DNA of 64,000 bases, taken from the NCBI GenBank assembly GCA_023653785.1, contig JAMKCH010058471.1:1-64000 (forward strand), given 5' to 3'. A program made the position numbers and the translations under genes. The notes beneath the pieces are model-generated. The model ran no database searches. It was not told the origin of the DNA and saw nothing but the letters and a program-made list of their open reading frames with translations. This DNA comes from Ophioderma brevispina. Taxonomy: Eukaryota > Echinodermata > Ophiuroidea > Amphilepidida > Ophiodermatidae. Below are positions 10,101 to 20,830 of this stretch, one piece after another (the first letter of the stretch is position 1; every line of letters begins with the position of its first letter).

Positions 10101-10389
10101 GGGGACTGAAAAACTGTAAAAGTTATTTGTCCAAAGTCCAAAGTGTACTAAATTGCAAACCAGACGCAACGTCTTTGAACTTACTAATAAAATATACTAT
10201 TTGGTTTATCCCAGATATCTTATCTGTTTAACAACGTAAAAAAATCCTAATACCAGACGACCAAGTATAATATTAGACACCATATGTACCAAGTGCCATT
10301 ACTATAAAAGACCGATCCACGGTGAACACCCAACAATACTTTACAAACTGTAGTAATATGCAATAATTCATATAATGAGATGGACGTGT

Positions 10390-10840
10390 CGGGGAGGGTC
10401 CCGGTGCACTCCCTCAAAATAGGTGACGGGGATAGTGGCGGCGCTATGGCCCCTTTTTTTAACCTGCTGTCAATGAAAGACTCACCTTTGTTAACCTGCA
10501 CTGAAAGACCCCCCCCCTTTTTTACTCTCAGTGGATGCCTCCCATTTTTAATCAATGTCACTGAATACCCCCTTATTCTATTTCATGCTCTAACATAAAG
10601 CACCTCTTCTTTTTATGTCATAACATTTAAAACTGGGTTTGAATAGCTGTTCGATTGCCGCAATACCCCCTTTTTTACCAAATTGTGGAGGTTCAGTGAT
10701 GACCCCCAGTTTTGCATCCTCCTCACCAAATGCCCCCTTGTTTCCCTTAAAGTTCCTAGCGAATGGCCCCTACTTTGAAAGTCCAATCCGCACAACCCCG
10801 TCACGTTTATAATATGGTGCCCCCCCCCCCCCCCCCCGGC
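10390..10840 (+). repeat. Degenerate minisatellite with C and T runs
   Basis: A motif of the form 'CACTGAAAGAC-CCCC-TTTTT' recurs about every 45 bases with heavy decay (near 10470, 10500, 10555 and 10670). The tract ends in a pure C run at about 10819-10838. Open frames on both strands are products of the low complexity. Confidence 0.6.
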
Positions 10841-11053
10841 GGGTGGTTTCGTTGTACGTGTTTATAGGGAAAAGTTTTATTTATCGGAACAAATTGAATC
10901 CGATAGAAATAGATCCCTGTAAGTCCTTTAGCCAATCCTTGGAATGCCTGAAGTTAGACCTCATGGGGAGAGGGGGCCGTGTAGGCCGATAGGTAAAAAG
11001 AGGCTGGTCCAATTTGAAACAAGAATGGGCGCGATGCATTCATACTGATTTGG

Positions 11054-11072
11054 TCCACTCACTCACTCACTC
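11054..11072 (+). repeat. (CTCA)n microsatellite
   Basis: Four to five tandem CTCA units. Confidence 0.85.
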
Positions 11073-11079
11073 AGAAAGC

Positions 11080-12835
11080 TAAGGAAGTTTCTGATTTTCG
11101 ATTTGAAGAAGATTTGTGGGACGTATATTGTGATATTTTTCTTATCTATCGATTCAAAAACAGAGGCCGAGAACATTCCAGCGGTCCGCTTCCCATAGGC
11201 GACTATTAAAACACTGTTTTACGGGCTGGACTACCCTGATTTTTAAGGTTTGCATAATTTTTTTAATTTTATTTTAGTTTTTCAAAAAATAATGTAAAAT
11301 CAGTCTGTTTTTAGCCCAAATTTGTTTTCATTTTGGCTTTTTTTTAAATTTGTAAAAAAAAAAACTTCTCATTTTTTTTCTCCTGATTTGTTCGATTTTG
11401 AGGCTATTTTAGGTCAATTTTTACCTCCAGAAAAGAAAAAAATCGCCCACCCCGACCGACCCTACTTGAAAATTCCGCTCGCCGTAAAACAGATTTTTTC
11501 GTAGCCTAATGCATCCAGATGTGCAATTATTATTTTTTGGCTGTGTGTTGAGTACGGTGGTTTGAGGTTGAATTAAAGCGGATAGGTGCGCCTGGCTACA
11601 GAGCGCGTACCTCTGTAGCCATGGCGCCTACATGTATGTTCAAGGGTATTAGGTTTGGTAGCATCATTTTTGCAGCAAGGTTGAGAAGTGGTGAGTTATA
11701 TCAAGCTAAAGTTATTTACATATATCATCAAAATACATAAAACTCAGAATAACCAGTATACAAAAGTCATGTAATGCAAAGTAGTCCTGTAAAAAGTCTT
11801 GGAATGCAAATTATATCAATATACAAAAATTTGAGGAACAAAAAAAAATAGAAGGAATCAGAATCAAACAAGATAAAATTATCAATATATAGGAAAATAC
11901 TTATATATGAAACTAAAAATACATACATTTTGACCAAGTAAACTAAGGATATAGATACTATTTTGACTGATATAGGGAAGAGAGGCCATTTTAAACTTTT
12001 TAAAAAGCTTTAAGATTGGCCCCCCACCTTGAAAATAGCTAATAATGAAGTAATATATCGGAGGACAGACAAAAGACAGGACGAGACGAGAGAGGGGACC
12101 AAGACAAGACGAGGGGACCAAGACAAATAAAATACAAGGAGAGTGTCGCATTATGTTTTAAAAGAGGGGAAACCACATGTCAAGGAGGTTAACTAGATGT
12201 GGCAATCCGTCCAAACAGAAACACGCGGCCGATGGTAACGAAGAAAGAAACCGAAGAAAGTATGATATTTTCATCAAATATTCACACCGATCATCTGTAG
12301 GGCCTATTTATCTTTTATTATTTTTAGAATTCGCTTGTTTGCTGTTAGGATGGGCATGTCCTTACCCCTGCAATATCGAAGACTGCAAATTAATCTCGAC
12401 AATAGCTTTTATAGAAGTCACGCCGTAAAGGGCCGATATATAGCCTACAAAGTCATTAAGGTTTTGTGTTTAGGATTATAAAAATCATTATGAGGCGGAT
12501 AGTCAAGAACGCTCTGGGTCGAATTCTATCAACTTCGGGGGGAATGTTAAATAAAGGTCCCTAACATTTACTCTAGGCCAAAATGGCAATACAGGTGATT
12601 CCAAAAATACACCATGAATGTTCAAAAAAGGGCAAAGTTACCCCTCGTTCCCCAAAACGTGTGGTTAGTAAAGCGGATGCGTAGCGCGTTTATATCTGAG
12701 GTGGTTTCCCCGGGGCAAAAAATAATACGTTAAACAATGCCGTGACGTCACCACTTCTTAAAGTTTCACAAAATTGCCCGACCTATGGGCTACTCATATA
12801 AGAGTCATTCAAAAATCAACTGTAGAAATTCATAC
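11080..12835. other. AT-rich, gene-free stretch
   Basis: Contains T- and A-rich runs (about 11250-11420 and 11836-11850) and a GA/CA-rich patch at about 12070-12130 with repeated GGGACCAAGACAA. No reading frame resembling a protein was seen. Confidence 0.5.
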
Positions 12836-12839
12836 TGTT

Positions 12840-13280
12840 ATGACGTCTCGTAGAAGTCCTAAGGTCAGAATACCTTACAAACACAATAAATGACCTTGTT
12901 CACAGGTGCTCTGAATTTTATATAATAAAAACGATTTTAATGATTTGTAATTGGTTAATAATTTGGTATTCAAAGTACAATTAACTATACAATTCAAAAT
13001 TACACTTAACAATTCTAATCTTACCCAGAGTTCGTTTTCTCCAACTAAAAGTAGCTTTGCAGTTCAACGATAATATATCCTCACAGCGAAGACTCCAAAA
13101 TGAACAAGCATGCAAAGTCACGCTGATAAATCCTCGGGTAATATTCCATTAGAATTTCCACAGTTCTGAAGTTAACTTTTGTCCAGCAGTTCAAGACGAC
13201 GGGGCTTTCCCTCTGACGACGCTAATGTTCCACACGAATAAATCCAGGTAATATACCACCATCAGTCGTCGCTATGTCCT
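12840..13280 (+). repeat. Dispersed repeat family R2, copy 2
   Basis: Shares ordered segments with 1735-2400 in direct orientation and with 51040-51120 in reverse. The clearest is CACAGCGAAGACTCCAAAAT at 13080-13100, seen inverted at about 51070. No coding capacity. Confidence 0.55.
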
Positions 13281-13984
13281 CATATAGACCACAAACTGGG
13301 AAAAATCACCTTTTGATTCCGAAACTGAAGCTATTTTGGATTAAAATACACAGCAGACAATGTAGCTATCAAGCTCCGGTGGCATACAAATTATTAAATC
13401 CTGGCACTAGATGTAAAACTCAAATCTACCATTATGTATAGTAACTAGCTATATTATACTGTATAGCTCCAAGCGCTAGTTTAGCTCCTTATTTCACTGC
13501 GGCGGCGAGACTTAACTAAAATCTCAAATATAACTAACTTCACAAAGTTCCCATTTAAAAAGGACTTTCAACGATCATGCATAAACATAACCTTGCACTG
13601 GCAGACCAATTGGAATTCACATAACTTACATCACCTTAATCACATCACTTTCCATTTATAACTTTGTGGTGAAATTCCCTGATCTCAAAGCCTAAACCAA
13701 GTTTGGACTCAGTTGTTCTAAGTTTAGCATTCTTGGGGAATTCCCCACTTCCCTTATTGTGCAATTTAACAGGTGCAAACACAAAATAACCACTAGGGGT
13801 ATTCCCCTTTCACACTTTTATAGTAAACAAATAACCTTCCTGTAGACATTGTTTCTCAAATAAAATTGAGAAAATAATATTTTTTAAAAGTTTAATCAAA
13901 AATGGGTATAACATAACTTTAATAATCTATCTTCATGGATGACCGGTTATTTGAGGTAATGACCGTCCCGTGATCATGCTATTT

Positions 13985-14290
13985 GATGACAAAAGTAGAA
14001 GGCCAATTCCTGCCTCCAAGGCCGCCTACCCCTATTGGTTTTTTGCTCGCTGTCGCGTATTGGCCGCATGGCACACGTGCTGCAATTGCGGTCGCGAAGG
14101 CGAAAGTGTCCGGGTCGCGCGGCGCGTTATATTTAACGCCGCGCAGGTGTTGGGGGGCTCGTTCGAAATTGTTTTCCTGTCGCTGCTATTTGATTTAGCT
14201 TCGAAAATAGGGAGTTTCTGTAACTTGATCAGACTTCAGCATGGTCAGTGGGGTCTGTGGCCAACTTGCTCCACCAGTAAGTACTATATT
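13985..14290 (+). promoter_or_regulatory. GC-rich promoter-like patch with TATA-like element
   Basis: About 200 bases are markedly richer in G, C and CpG than the surroundings. They hold an ATTGG (inverted CCAAT) at about 14034, a CACGTG E-box at about 14074, and TTATATTTAA at 14127-14136 centred in a GC stem (see the hairpin finding). Downstream is ATGGTCAGTGGGGTC at 14240, then CCACCAGTAAGTAC at 14271, which looks like a splice donor. An open frame over the patch contains HGQWGLWPTCST before the donor. Promoter function is inferred from composition only. Confidence 0.35.
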
Positions 14291-14403
14291 ATTATAACCA
14301 AAAAACTAAAATTTCATCATGAAGTGCGAAAACAACATCGTTGGATCTAGATAAGTAATTACATTACATTACATCAGCGGTTGAAACTGATACAATTACA
14401 AGC

Positions 14404-14592
14404 ATGACAAGAGCAGGCTGCTGTAAAGCATGTAAGTTTTTCTGTGTTAAAAAGCCTGGCTCTGATGTAAGTACCTGCAAAAACTATAGTGGTAAAATGT
14501 TAACACCAAGTCGGTGCTAGTGCTGGTGTTTGAAATTAGAAGGTAAACAACCACCTCGGTGTTGCTGCAACAATTATATGCATTTTGCGTGA
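14404..14592 (+). CDS. Small cysteine-rich reading frame with in-frame amber
   Basis: From ATG 14404 the frame reads MTRAGCCKACKFFCVKKPG and continues to ...PSRC, then TAG at 14518-14520. The same frame then continues CWCLKLEGKQPPRCCCNN... to TGA at 14590-14592. Eleven of about 61 residues are Cys, and two GK…P…RC-type halves are visible. The frame is open upstream to 14359. A possible acceptor (ACATCAG) at 14371-14377 could join it to the exon-like piece ending at 14277, and the frames agree (…CST / TVETD…). AATAAA lies at 14637. It could be a metallothionein-like or knottin-like protein, a pseudogene broken by the TAG, or chance. No homologue is recognised. Confidence 0.3.
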
Positions 14593-14636
14593 TCTGTCTA
14601 TGAGTAAGCAGTTACAATACAGTAGAAGCAAACAAT

Positions 14637-14642
14637 AATAAA
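14637..14642 (+). terminator. Candidate polyadenylation signal AATAAA
   Basis: A canonical hexamer 45 bases after the TGA of the cysteine-rich frame. Such hexamers are common in AT-rich DNA, so it supports the gene model only weakly. Confidence 0.3.
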
Positions 14643-14811
14643 CATACAAACACCAAAGTTGAGTGTTAATTAACACCAGAGGGTGCGGTCAGTATGATTC
14701 CAGGAGGGTCTTAAAATTAAAACAAGTAGTGACAATTTTGGCACCGGGAGCGTCAAAATAATTAACCCCGACTATGGTGTTAAAGTTCATCCACCAGGGG
14801 TCATTGTACAC

Positions 14812-15128
14812 GCAATGTGTGTTAAAGAGATTGAGGACATTTCAAAAGAAGCCCCCCCATTTTTTTCAAAACCGTGTTTTTGCATATTGGAAATGCTTAC
14901 CAACTGTATTGATCCCTGAAGTGAATAAGCCCCGACATACGCCGTCTTCATGTAATAAGTTGATGATTTAGTATTTTCTGTCGGGCACACAGAAAATCAT
15001 TCGTTTCTACAGGAACCGCTTACGCTAGCAGGCAAGTTTAAGCGGTTTTCGTTCGCACTTGGTTTGTTCAAAAAAAAAAATTCCCCCCTCGAAAAGTTCT
15101 CGGTAGATGGTCTACAGGCGATCCAGTG
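14812..15128 (-). repeat. Dispersed repeat family R1, copy 2
   Basis: Reverse complement of 1190-1515. Matching landmarks include GACGGCGTAT, TTATTCACTTC, AACTTGCCTGCTA and TAGACCATC. The open frames here are repeat-derived. Confidence 0.7.
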
Positions 15129-15419
15129 CAATTTAAAGAAATTAGTACCTTTCCGTCACTTTAATACAGCACTAACATGGTTTAACACGAATAGTGTAAA
15201 TATAACCACAGTGTGCGGTCCCTACGAATTAAAATTAACACTATGGGTTTAACAAATAATATCCAGTTTTTGCGTATAATTGAAAACTATAGACCAATTT
15301 CTAACATATAGGTTAATGATGTATTGTTACATAAGGAGAGGTTAAAAATCACCTATTTAAGCAGGACTTAAATGAGCAAAAACAGCACTTTTGAAAGCGA
15401 AGAGTGAAATTCTTCGTGA

Positions 15420-15765
15420 AACTGTATGGTCATTTTGGCTACATCTTGCAGCCGCCTTTGATGCCATCAATTATTGAATTGTATTATTGTCTCAGGTAAA
15501 CCTTCGTCGTCCTCAAATTGTCACGGTCAGCCACTGACTGGTTTGATTGTATATGAATAATCGATTAATCGGATCAGCCGTGGCTGCATTAAAAATGCAT
15601 TATCACAGGACGTTCATCTTGAGTGTGGGACTCCGACAAGGATCCCTTATCATGATTATGGGTTCCCTCCAAATACTGTAGGCTACTAATTTTAAAGAAA
15701 TTCTTCGGCTCATTTAAATCATGATGCCACCACCTTAATCGCTCCATTCTGAATTGTAAAAACGT
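15420..15765 (+). pseudogene. Decayed non-LTR RT fragment
   Basis: The segment LHLAAAFDAINY at about 15440-15475 fits RT motif A of CR1/jockey-type LINEs (family form LDLSAAFDTVDH). About 150 bases on, LSVGLRQGSLI (about 15618-15650) fits motif B (GVPQGSVLGP). Stops and frame changes separate them, and no YADD survives. Identification rests on two motifs at the correct order and spacing. Confidence 0.55.
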
Positions 15766-15889
15766 AACCCTTCATGTGGGCCATATCAAGCTCTTCATGA
15801 TTCAAGTCACAGTGAGTAGGATGGCAAACGTACAATTTCATGGCCGTATTTTGATGCGTTTTGGCGACACAGATGAGCTTGGTTGATTT

Positions 15890-16200
15890 TGGCAGTTGCA
15901 GCCGAAGGGGGTGTGGCCGTGCGGCCCCCCACCCCCTATATTTCTTTCGTCGGTTGAGATGAGCCGTCGGTTCACTTACAATTCAGTAATGGCAATTGTA
16001 GCGGATTGCGGCAAAGTTATAGGTTTAAAGTTCAAAGGTCAGCGTGCCGGACAAGTAAATGTTACCGTGCAGAATTACCCCTCAGACGACATTTAAAGCA
16101 CATAAAACCCAAACTTTTCAGGGGGCTTCCCTCCCTCAATTCCACCGGGGGACTCGCCCCTGGACCCCTGGGCCCGACCCGTTTTCTGTTGAGATGAGAC
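15890..16200 (+). repeat. Dispersed repeat family R3, copy 1
   Basis: Ordered segments recur at 58860-58945 and 59213-59350: GAGATGAGCC…GTCGGTTCACTT, GCGGATTGCGGCAAA, GTTCAAAGGTCA, GACATTTAA, GGGGCTTC…CCC…GACCC, and TTTTCTGTTGAGATG. This copy is uninterrupted. It ends just left of the Gypsy LTR. Confidence 0.65.
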
Positions 16201-16215
16201 ACTCCCCCTGAACAG

Positions 16216-16365
16216 TGTTTCATTCGGTAGTAAGCACAAGTGGACAAGTGTATTAGCTTCTTCATGAGTACGTTTTATTCATTTCAGCATGGTGTGTGGA
16301 GAGTGAGTGATGCAGTTAGTAAAGTAGTGCAAAGCAAAAATATTCAAATATGTCACTATCCAACA
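16216..16365 (-). repeat. Gypsy 3' LTR
   Basis: 150 bp, TG…CA bounded on either strand. It matches 22279-22426 along its whole length with substitutions and small indels. In the right-hand copy, read on the minus strand, AATAAA occurs twice within the conserved core. Confidence 0.8.
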
Positions 16366-16381
16366 GCCCCCTTTTTCTTAG
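16366..16381 (-). other. Gypsy polypurine tract
   Basis: The minus strand reads TAAGAAAAAGGGGGC immediately before the TGTTGG start of the 3' LTR. This is the position and composition of a plus-strand primer site. Confidence 0.8.
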
Positions 16382-16699
16382 GAATGGTTCCACAGTAAAA
16401 TTTAATTTGGCTTGTGTGGTAAACAATGATGTATGGATGTGTTCATATCCCGTGATCGAAGTTGGTGGTCACTGTTATCGAACATTTCCATAAAATATTG
16501 TTTGAGAAAAAACTTTTGGTCCATAATCGTGTGTCATTTTGTTTGTTTTTTGAGTAGCTACACAGAGCAAGCAAATTTTGGTTGCGCTTGAAAAACCAAA
16601 CACAACAAGCATCGCCCGGCGTCTTTAAACAATATATAACTTTGGGTCACGGAACGCTCATAGCTCATAACCCCTGATCTACCCCGTGAGATCCTTCCT

Positions 16700-17130
16700 A
16701 AACCTCAGCGGTCTCCGGCTGATCCGATTCCGACTGGTATAGCTTGCAGTCGGTGTTCGGATTCATGCTTCAGGTCGGCACTTGTTGCGTTCTTCAGTTT
16801 AGGGTCATCGGCGTCAAGGTTTTGACCTGTCGACTCATTGTCGAATGCGATCTCTCGGTGCGAATCTTGTTTGTGCAAGGGCCTTTCCTCCGGATGTGAG
16901 ATCGGTTTCGCCTCACTGTTGATCCATTTTTTGTTTGTTACACTGTAGACCTCGGTGGCAAGTGTCACATACTTTGGGAGAATGGCTGGTTGCCAGTTGG
17001 TCTCATTGTCGTTCTTTAACTCTGACTCTGTGGCCTTCCGAAAGTTGGGGTAGTTCTGGTCCTGCAGTCCTTGCGTGCTTGTTTTCTTTCTTTCTGTCTT
17101 TGTTCACTTCTCATTTGTTCTTTTTCTGAT
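16700..17130 (-). pseudogene. Gypsy integrase C-terminal region
   Basis: Minus-strand frames downstream of the integrase core contain LATEVYSVTNKKWINSEAKP and other charged, polar sequence that follows the core in this element type. Three frames are needed to read it. It ends near 16700, about 320 bases before the polypurine tract. Confidence 0.5.
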
Positions 17131-17620
17131 GGTTGTCTACCATGTAGAAGCTTGGCGAAAGTGTTGTCGGGACGGTCTACCGAAGAGTCTTCCGGTATCG
17201 ATAGGTGTAGCCCGCAAGTGTAGCATTGCAATGTGTAGATCTTGGTTGGTCTGCTTACATTTCTTAATCAATGTCTTTGACTGTCCTGACATTCTCTCTG
17301 CGTCTCCATTTGATCTTGGATACCTGGGCGACGAAGTAGTGTGGGTGATTCCGCCATTCACGACACATGGCTTGGTAGGGTTCTCCCGTTTTTGCGGTCC
17401 GTTGTCGCTGACTATCTCTCTAGGTGGTCCAAATAGTGCGTGGGGGGGGGTAAGAGGGGTTGATGGAGTTGGCGTTTGGCGACTGTTTTCGCGTCTGGGT
17501 GTGTGGTGTTAGACATCTGGGGGTGAGGGGGTAGGACTGGTACTTGCTGTAGTATTCGGTAATCAGGAGGAATCTTCACTCGTGTTTCGGTGTGTAAAGA
17601 TATCGCTGGCAATCTTTGTC
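17130..17620 (-). pseudogene. Gypsy integrase catalytic core
   Basis: The rve-fold DDE residues can all be found on the minus strand. WTKIASDIFT near 17600 carries the first Asp, FGPPREIVSDNGP near 17395-17430 the second, and YPRSNGDAERM near 17284-17322 the Glu. Spacing fits a D,D-35-E integrase. The three blocks lie in different frames and a stop follows several of them. Confidence 0.8.
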
Positions 17621-18200
17621 CATGGGGGTTTTGTGGTATTTGGGATGGGGTATGAGGGCTCTTTCTTTGTTTGGTTGGTGCTCCTGACATGCCACACAGT
17701 CCTTGTCCGCAGCTGCTCAATGTCCTTGTTGATGTTTGGCCAGTATACCGACTCTCGGGCCAATCGTCTGTTTTTCCTCGATGTCAGAATGGCCGGTGTG
17801 GAGTTGGTCTTGAGGATATCTTCTTGTAGGGTTTCTGGTATCAACACTTGTCGTCCTTTGAAGAGGACCCCGTTAGCCATCCCTAATTCATCTCGACCCT
17901 GCCCAAAAGGGGTGCGGATGTCGTGGTGGTAGTTTCCTTTAATACTTATCGGCCATCCGGTTTGGAGATCTGTCCAAGCTTCTGCATTTGGATCGTTTGT
18001 AGTTTCTTTCTGTAGGTCTTCTCTCTTTTTTCGTGTCCTGAATTTACTAGATCGACATGTAATGTTTTCTACCTGGTGTCAAGGGTAATTCTTCTGTGTC
18101 TGACGGGTTGGCATCTACTGAGAGTTCTGACATACCATGGTATCCATGGTCTGTAGGTTTTAACAGTCATGTCAGTAGCCTTGGATGAGTTACTATAGTC
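17620..18200 (-). pseudogene. Gypsy linker and integrase zinc-binding domain
   Basis: Reads NGVLFKGRQVLIPETLQEDI, then RRLARESVYWPNINKDIEQL, then CVACQEH in a shifted frame. These are the His-His-Cys-Cys region characters of the integrase N-terminus, with the Cys pair recovered only after a frameshift at about 17715. Confidence 0.7.
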
Positions 18201-18690
18201 TTTGTAGTCTGGGAGGTGCGCTGGTAAGCGGTTTTCGCCAGATCATTTCCAAGGGCTTATGGTCAGAGATGACTGTTGAATTCCTTTTCCAAATAGGTAC
18301 GTATGGAATCGGGTAACTCCAAAGACTAGTGCTAAAGTCCCCTCTCTAATTGTAGAACTAGTTGCTTTGGGAATCTGAGAGTGATTTAGAAGCAAATGCC
18401 ACTGGTCTACCATCCGGAAGAAGGCAGGCCCCAGTCCTTTCGGTGAGGCGTCGACTTAGGCTAGTGGTTTTGCTGGTGATCAAGTAAGGGGGGGGTGGCA
18501 GGCAGCTACGCTTGACATTTCCGTTTTTGTATTTGTCATAAACATGTTGGTGATCTGCATGCCAGATGAATGGTACATCATCCTTCAGTAGCTCTCGTAG
18601 CGGACTCTTTTGCGGCACAGTGGGGCACGAATGTTGACAGGTAGTGACTAGTCCTAGGAAACGTTGGAGATCATCTACGTTCTGTGGTGT
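18200..18690 (-). pseudogene. Gypsy RNase H domain
   Basis: Contains GACLLPDGRPVAFASKSLSD (about 18375-18440), followed after frame changes by a FHTYLFGK segment (about 18265-18300). These are standard Ty3/Gypsy RNase H signatures. The catalytic residues cannot all be placed. Confidence 0.7.
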
Positions 18691-19335
18691 TGGCATACTC
18701 TTCAGGTCAGCTATCTTCTGGGGATCGAGCTTTATCCCCCTGATGTAAGATACAGATCCATAGAACTGTCTTACTTTTCTTGATTGCGCATTTTGTACTG
18801 TTGAATGCGAGACCTTCTTTCTTCGCGACCTCCATTAGTCTGAGTAGGTTTGTGGTCATGTTTCCTCTTCCGTAGCAAAACCAAAGACTATTATGTCGTC
18901 GGCGATGCTGACACATCCTTCCAGCCCTCCTGTGATACGGTCCATTTCCTGCTGGAATATGTCTTGGCTGACGGGATAAGCCAAAGGTAATTTCCGGTAA
19001 CAGTAGCGACCAAAAGGAGTCCGAACGGAGTGAGCTCTGTGAGGCGTCGTCTAGGGAATAGACCCAATATCCTATTTTGGCGTCCATTTGGAAAATACTT
19101 TAGCTTTTGCGAGTTGTGGGTTGATTTCCTCTACTGTCGGGATCTTATGTGCACATCCTTTGAGGCTGTTGTTTGAGTCGTTTCGGGTCGATACACACCC
19201 TGATGGAACCATCTTTCTTGATGTTTGTTTGGTCATGGAGCAACACCCTCGGTGTGATGCTGACTCTTCTTATCACTCCTAGACTTCCTCTTCTGGTAGT
19301 TTCTTCCTTTGATCTTCCTTTTTATATGTCACACG
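18690..19335 (-). pseudogene. Gypsy reverse transcriptase
   Basis: Minus-strand landmarks in order: GSIRVCIDPKRLK (about 19160-19205), MDAKIGYW (near 19087), LPFGLS-type residues (near 18985), GCVSIADDIIVFG (18890-18925, the catalytic x-x-DD box in the IADD form), LLRLMEVAKKEGLAFNS, and PTPQNVDDLQRFLGLVT (near 18690). The first part of the palm is in a different frame from the IADD box. Broken but easily recognised. Confidence 0.85.
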
Positions 19336-19539
19336 GCACTTCCGTGGTGGGTCTATAGAAGGTGTCTGCCAATCTGGTTGCAGGGAAGTGTAGCTTTCTT
19401 CTTGAAATTTCCAATTCTACAAATGGGTCTGGATAGAGTGCTTTGAGCTGGCTAACAGATGATCTTTCTTGGGCGTGTCACTTCCACTTCGTCTATCTGT
19501 GTATGTTTCAAAAGGTTAGCTGGTTAATTTTCCACATTG

Positions 19540-19900
19540 ATGGTCAACAAGTTTAGTTCTGGCAATGTTGTACGACCAATGATTGCTGGGCCTGGAACAT
19601 CTACGACAAAGAATTCTTCTGTGTGCCACTTGTTTGTCGTTGTACTTGCCATGAATGTCGAATCGTTCCCAGGAACTTCAGTTTCTGTCCACTGGTATGC
19701 TTTCAGTGTTTAGGTTGTTGGATCCAAAGTGTTTCCATGTCCTTTTGGATCATTTGGTTGATGTTCTGATGGGCAGTGGGTTGTTTCCACCTGACCCGGT
19801 ATCTATTTTTGGCTCTCAAACTGTGTTGTCCACTCTTCTCGGGCCCTATGATATCTATGTCGGCAAAGATCTCTGTTGGTTTCTCCCATCCACGGGGCTC
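19540..19900 (-). pseudogene. Gypsy aspartic protease
   Basis: The minus strand encodes KIDTGSGGNN with the catalytic D-T-G-S at 19792-19806. About 70 residues later comes VPGPAIIGRTTLPELNLLTI near 19545-19600, the C-terminal I-I-G block of retropepsins. The two are in different frames. Confidence 0.75.
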
Positions 19901-19989
19901 TTCAAAAGCCCATGTTGACACCATATGTCTAAAATTCAAACTCTCGGCATGCTCAATCATTGGAGTCATTGTCTGTCCTTTATTTCGTG

Positions 19990-20830
19990 AGCGTGTTTTG
20001 TCTCGGTGTCTACTTTGTGATCTTTGTCCTTCTCCCGTCCTCTCGATGGACTTTTGTGTTTCCATATCTGGGTGTTTGTCCTTGGACTTGGCTTGCTTTC
20101 GTCTACACATCTTTTCCCAATGACCTTTGTTTTCACAGTGTTACATTTGTATTCTATTCCGGGCACCGCTTTTGGAGGGTGAGATGTTCCACAGTTTCCG
20201 CATGGTTTCTTCCCGGCAGTATACACGGTGTATGACGATGTATGGTCACAAGCCTCCAAGTTTGGTGTTCTGTCTAGGGTGCTTAGATGTCTTCTGTTAG
20301 CTGACAATCCTTCATATTTACGTCCCTCTTCCGCAAATTCTCAATGGAGTAGCCTTTCTCCTGGTCTAAGAGAAATTTCTGGAATTCCTCATATGGTGTC
20401 GAGCTTATCACTAATTCTATTACCGTTCAGCTACTTCCGGTGTGAAGTCCAGTTGTTGCTTTTTGCTCTGCATCTTGCTCAAGGAGTGGAGTCTTCCCCT
20501 GGTTTGAGTTTATACCTGTGAATTCAAGTCTGTGTATCCTAAAGTTAACCTTGGTAGTGAGTTGCTTTCAAACATTTCCCATAGCTTTTGCGGGGGCTTT
20601 CTTATCCGGTTGTCAAGCTGGGTGTGTTGACTTTTCAACCAGTTTTGCCTACAGCGACATAAATTTTTCCTGGCCTGTGCTTCCTTATCTCTAATGTTAG
20701 ACAAGCGGCACATTTCGATCCGCTGGTTACACAAGTGAATTCCTTCCGCCATATCTTTGGCGCTCCAGTCCATTTGGGGGAATTTAGCCATTGCTGATCG
20801 GTACAAGCTGCGAAGACCACTGGAATGTAT
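19990..20830 (-). pseudogene. Gypsy gag
   Basis: Begins near 20791 with MAKFPQMDW, followed by AKDMAEG and a KLWEMFES block. Further on is a nucleocapsid-like stretch with CGNCGTSHPPK and a later Cys (20100-20210). This is followed by a Lys/Arg/Ser-rich tail with several KTRSR-like runs toward 19950. The second zinc-knuckle Cys and His residues are damaged. Three frames are needed to read the whole. Confidence 0.7.

Noticed and set aside
14232..14275. Thrombospondin type 1-like word HGQWGLWPTCS
   Set aside because: Only the W-x-x-W-x-x-C start is present; the candidate downstream exon does not continue the TSP1 Cys pattern.
14518..14520. Recoding of the in-frame stop as selenocysteine
   Set aside because: The codon is TAG, not TGA, and no insertion-element hairpin was looked for successfully downstream.
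19655..20521. Long plus-strand frames across the Gypsy region
   Set aside because: They are antisense shadows of gag and protease, whose motifs read on the minus strand.
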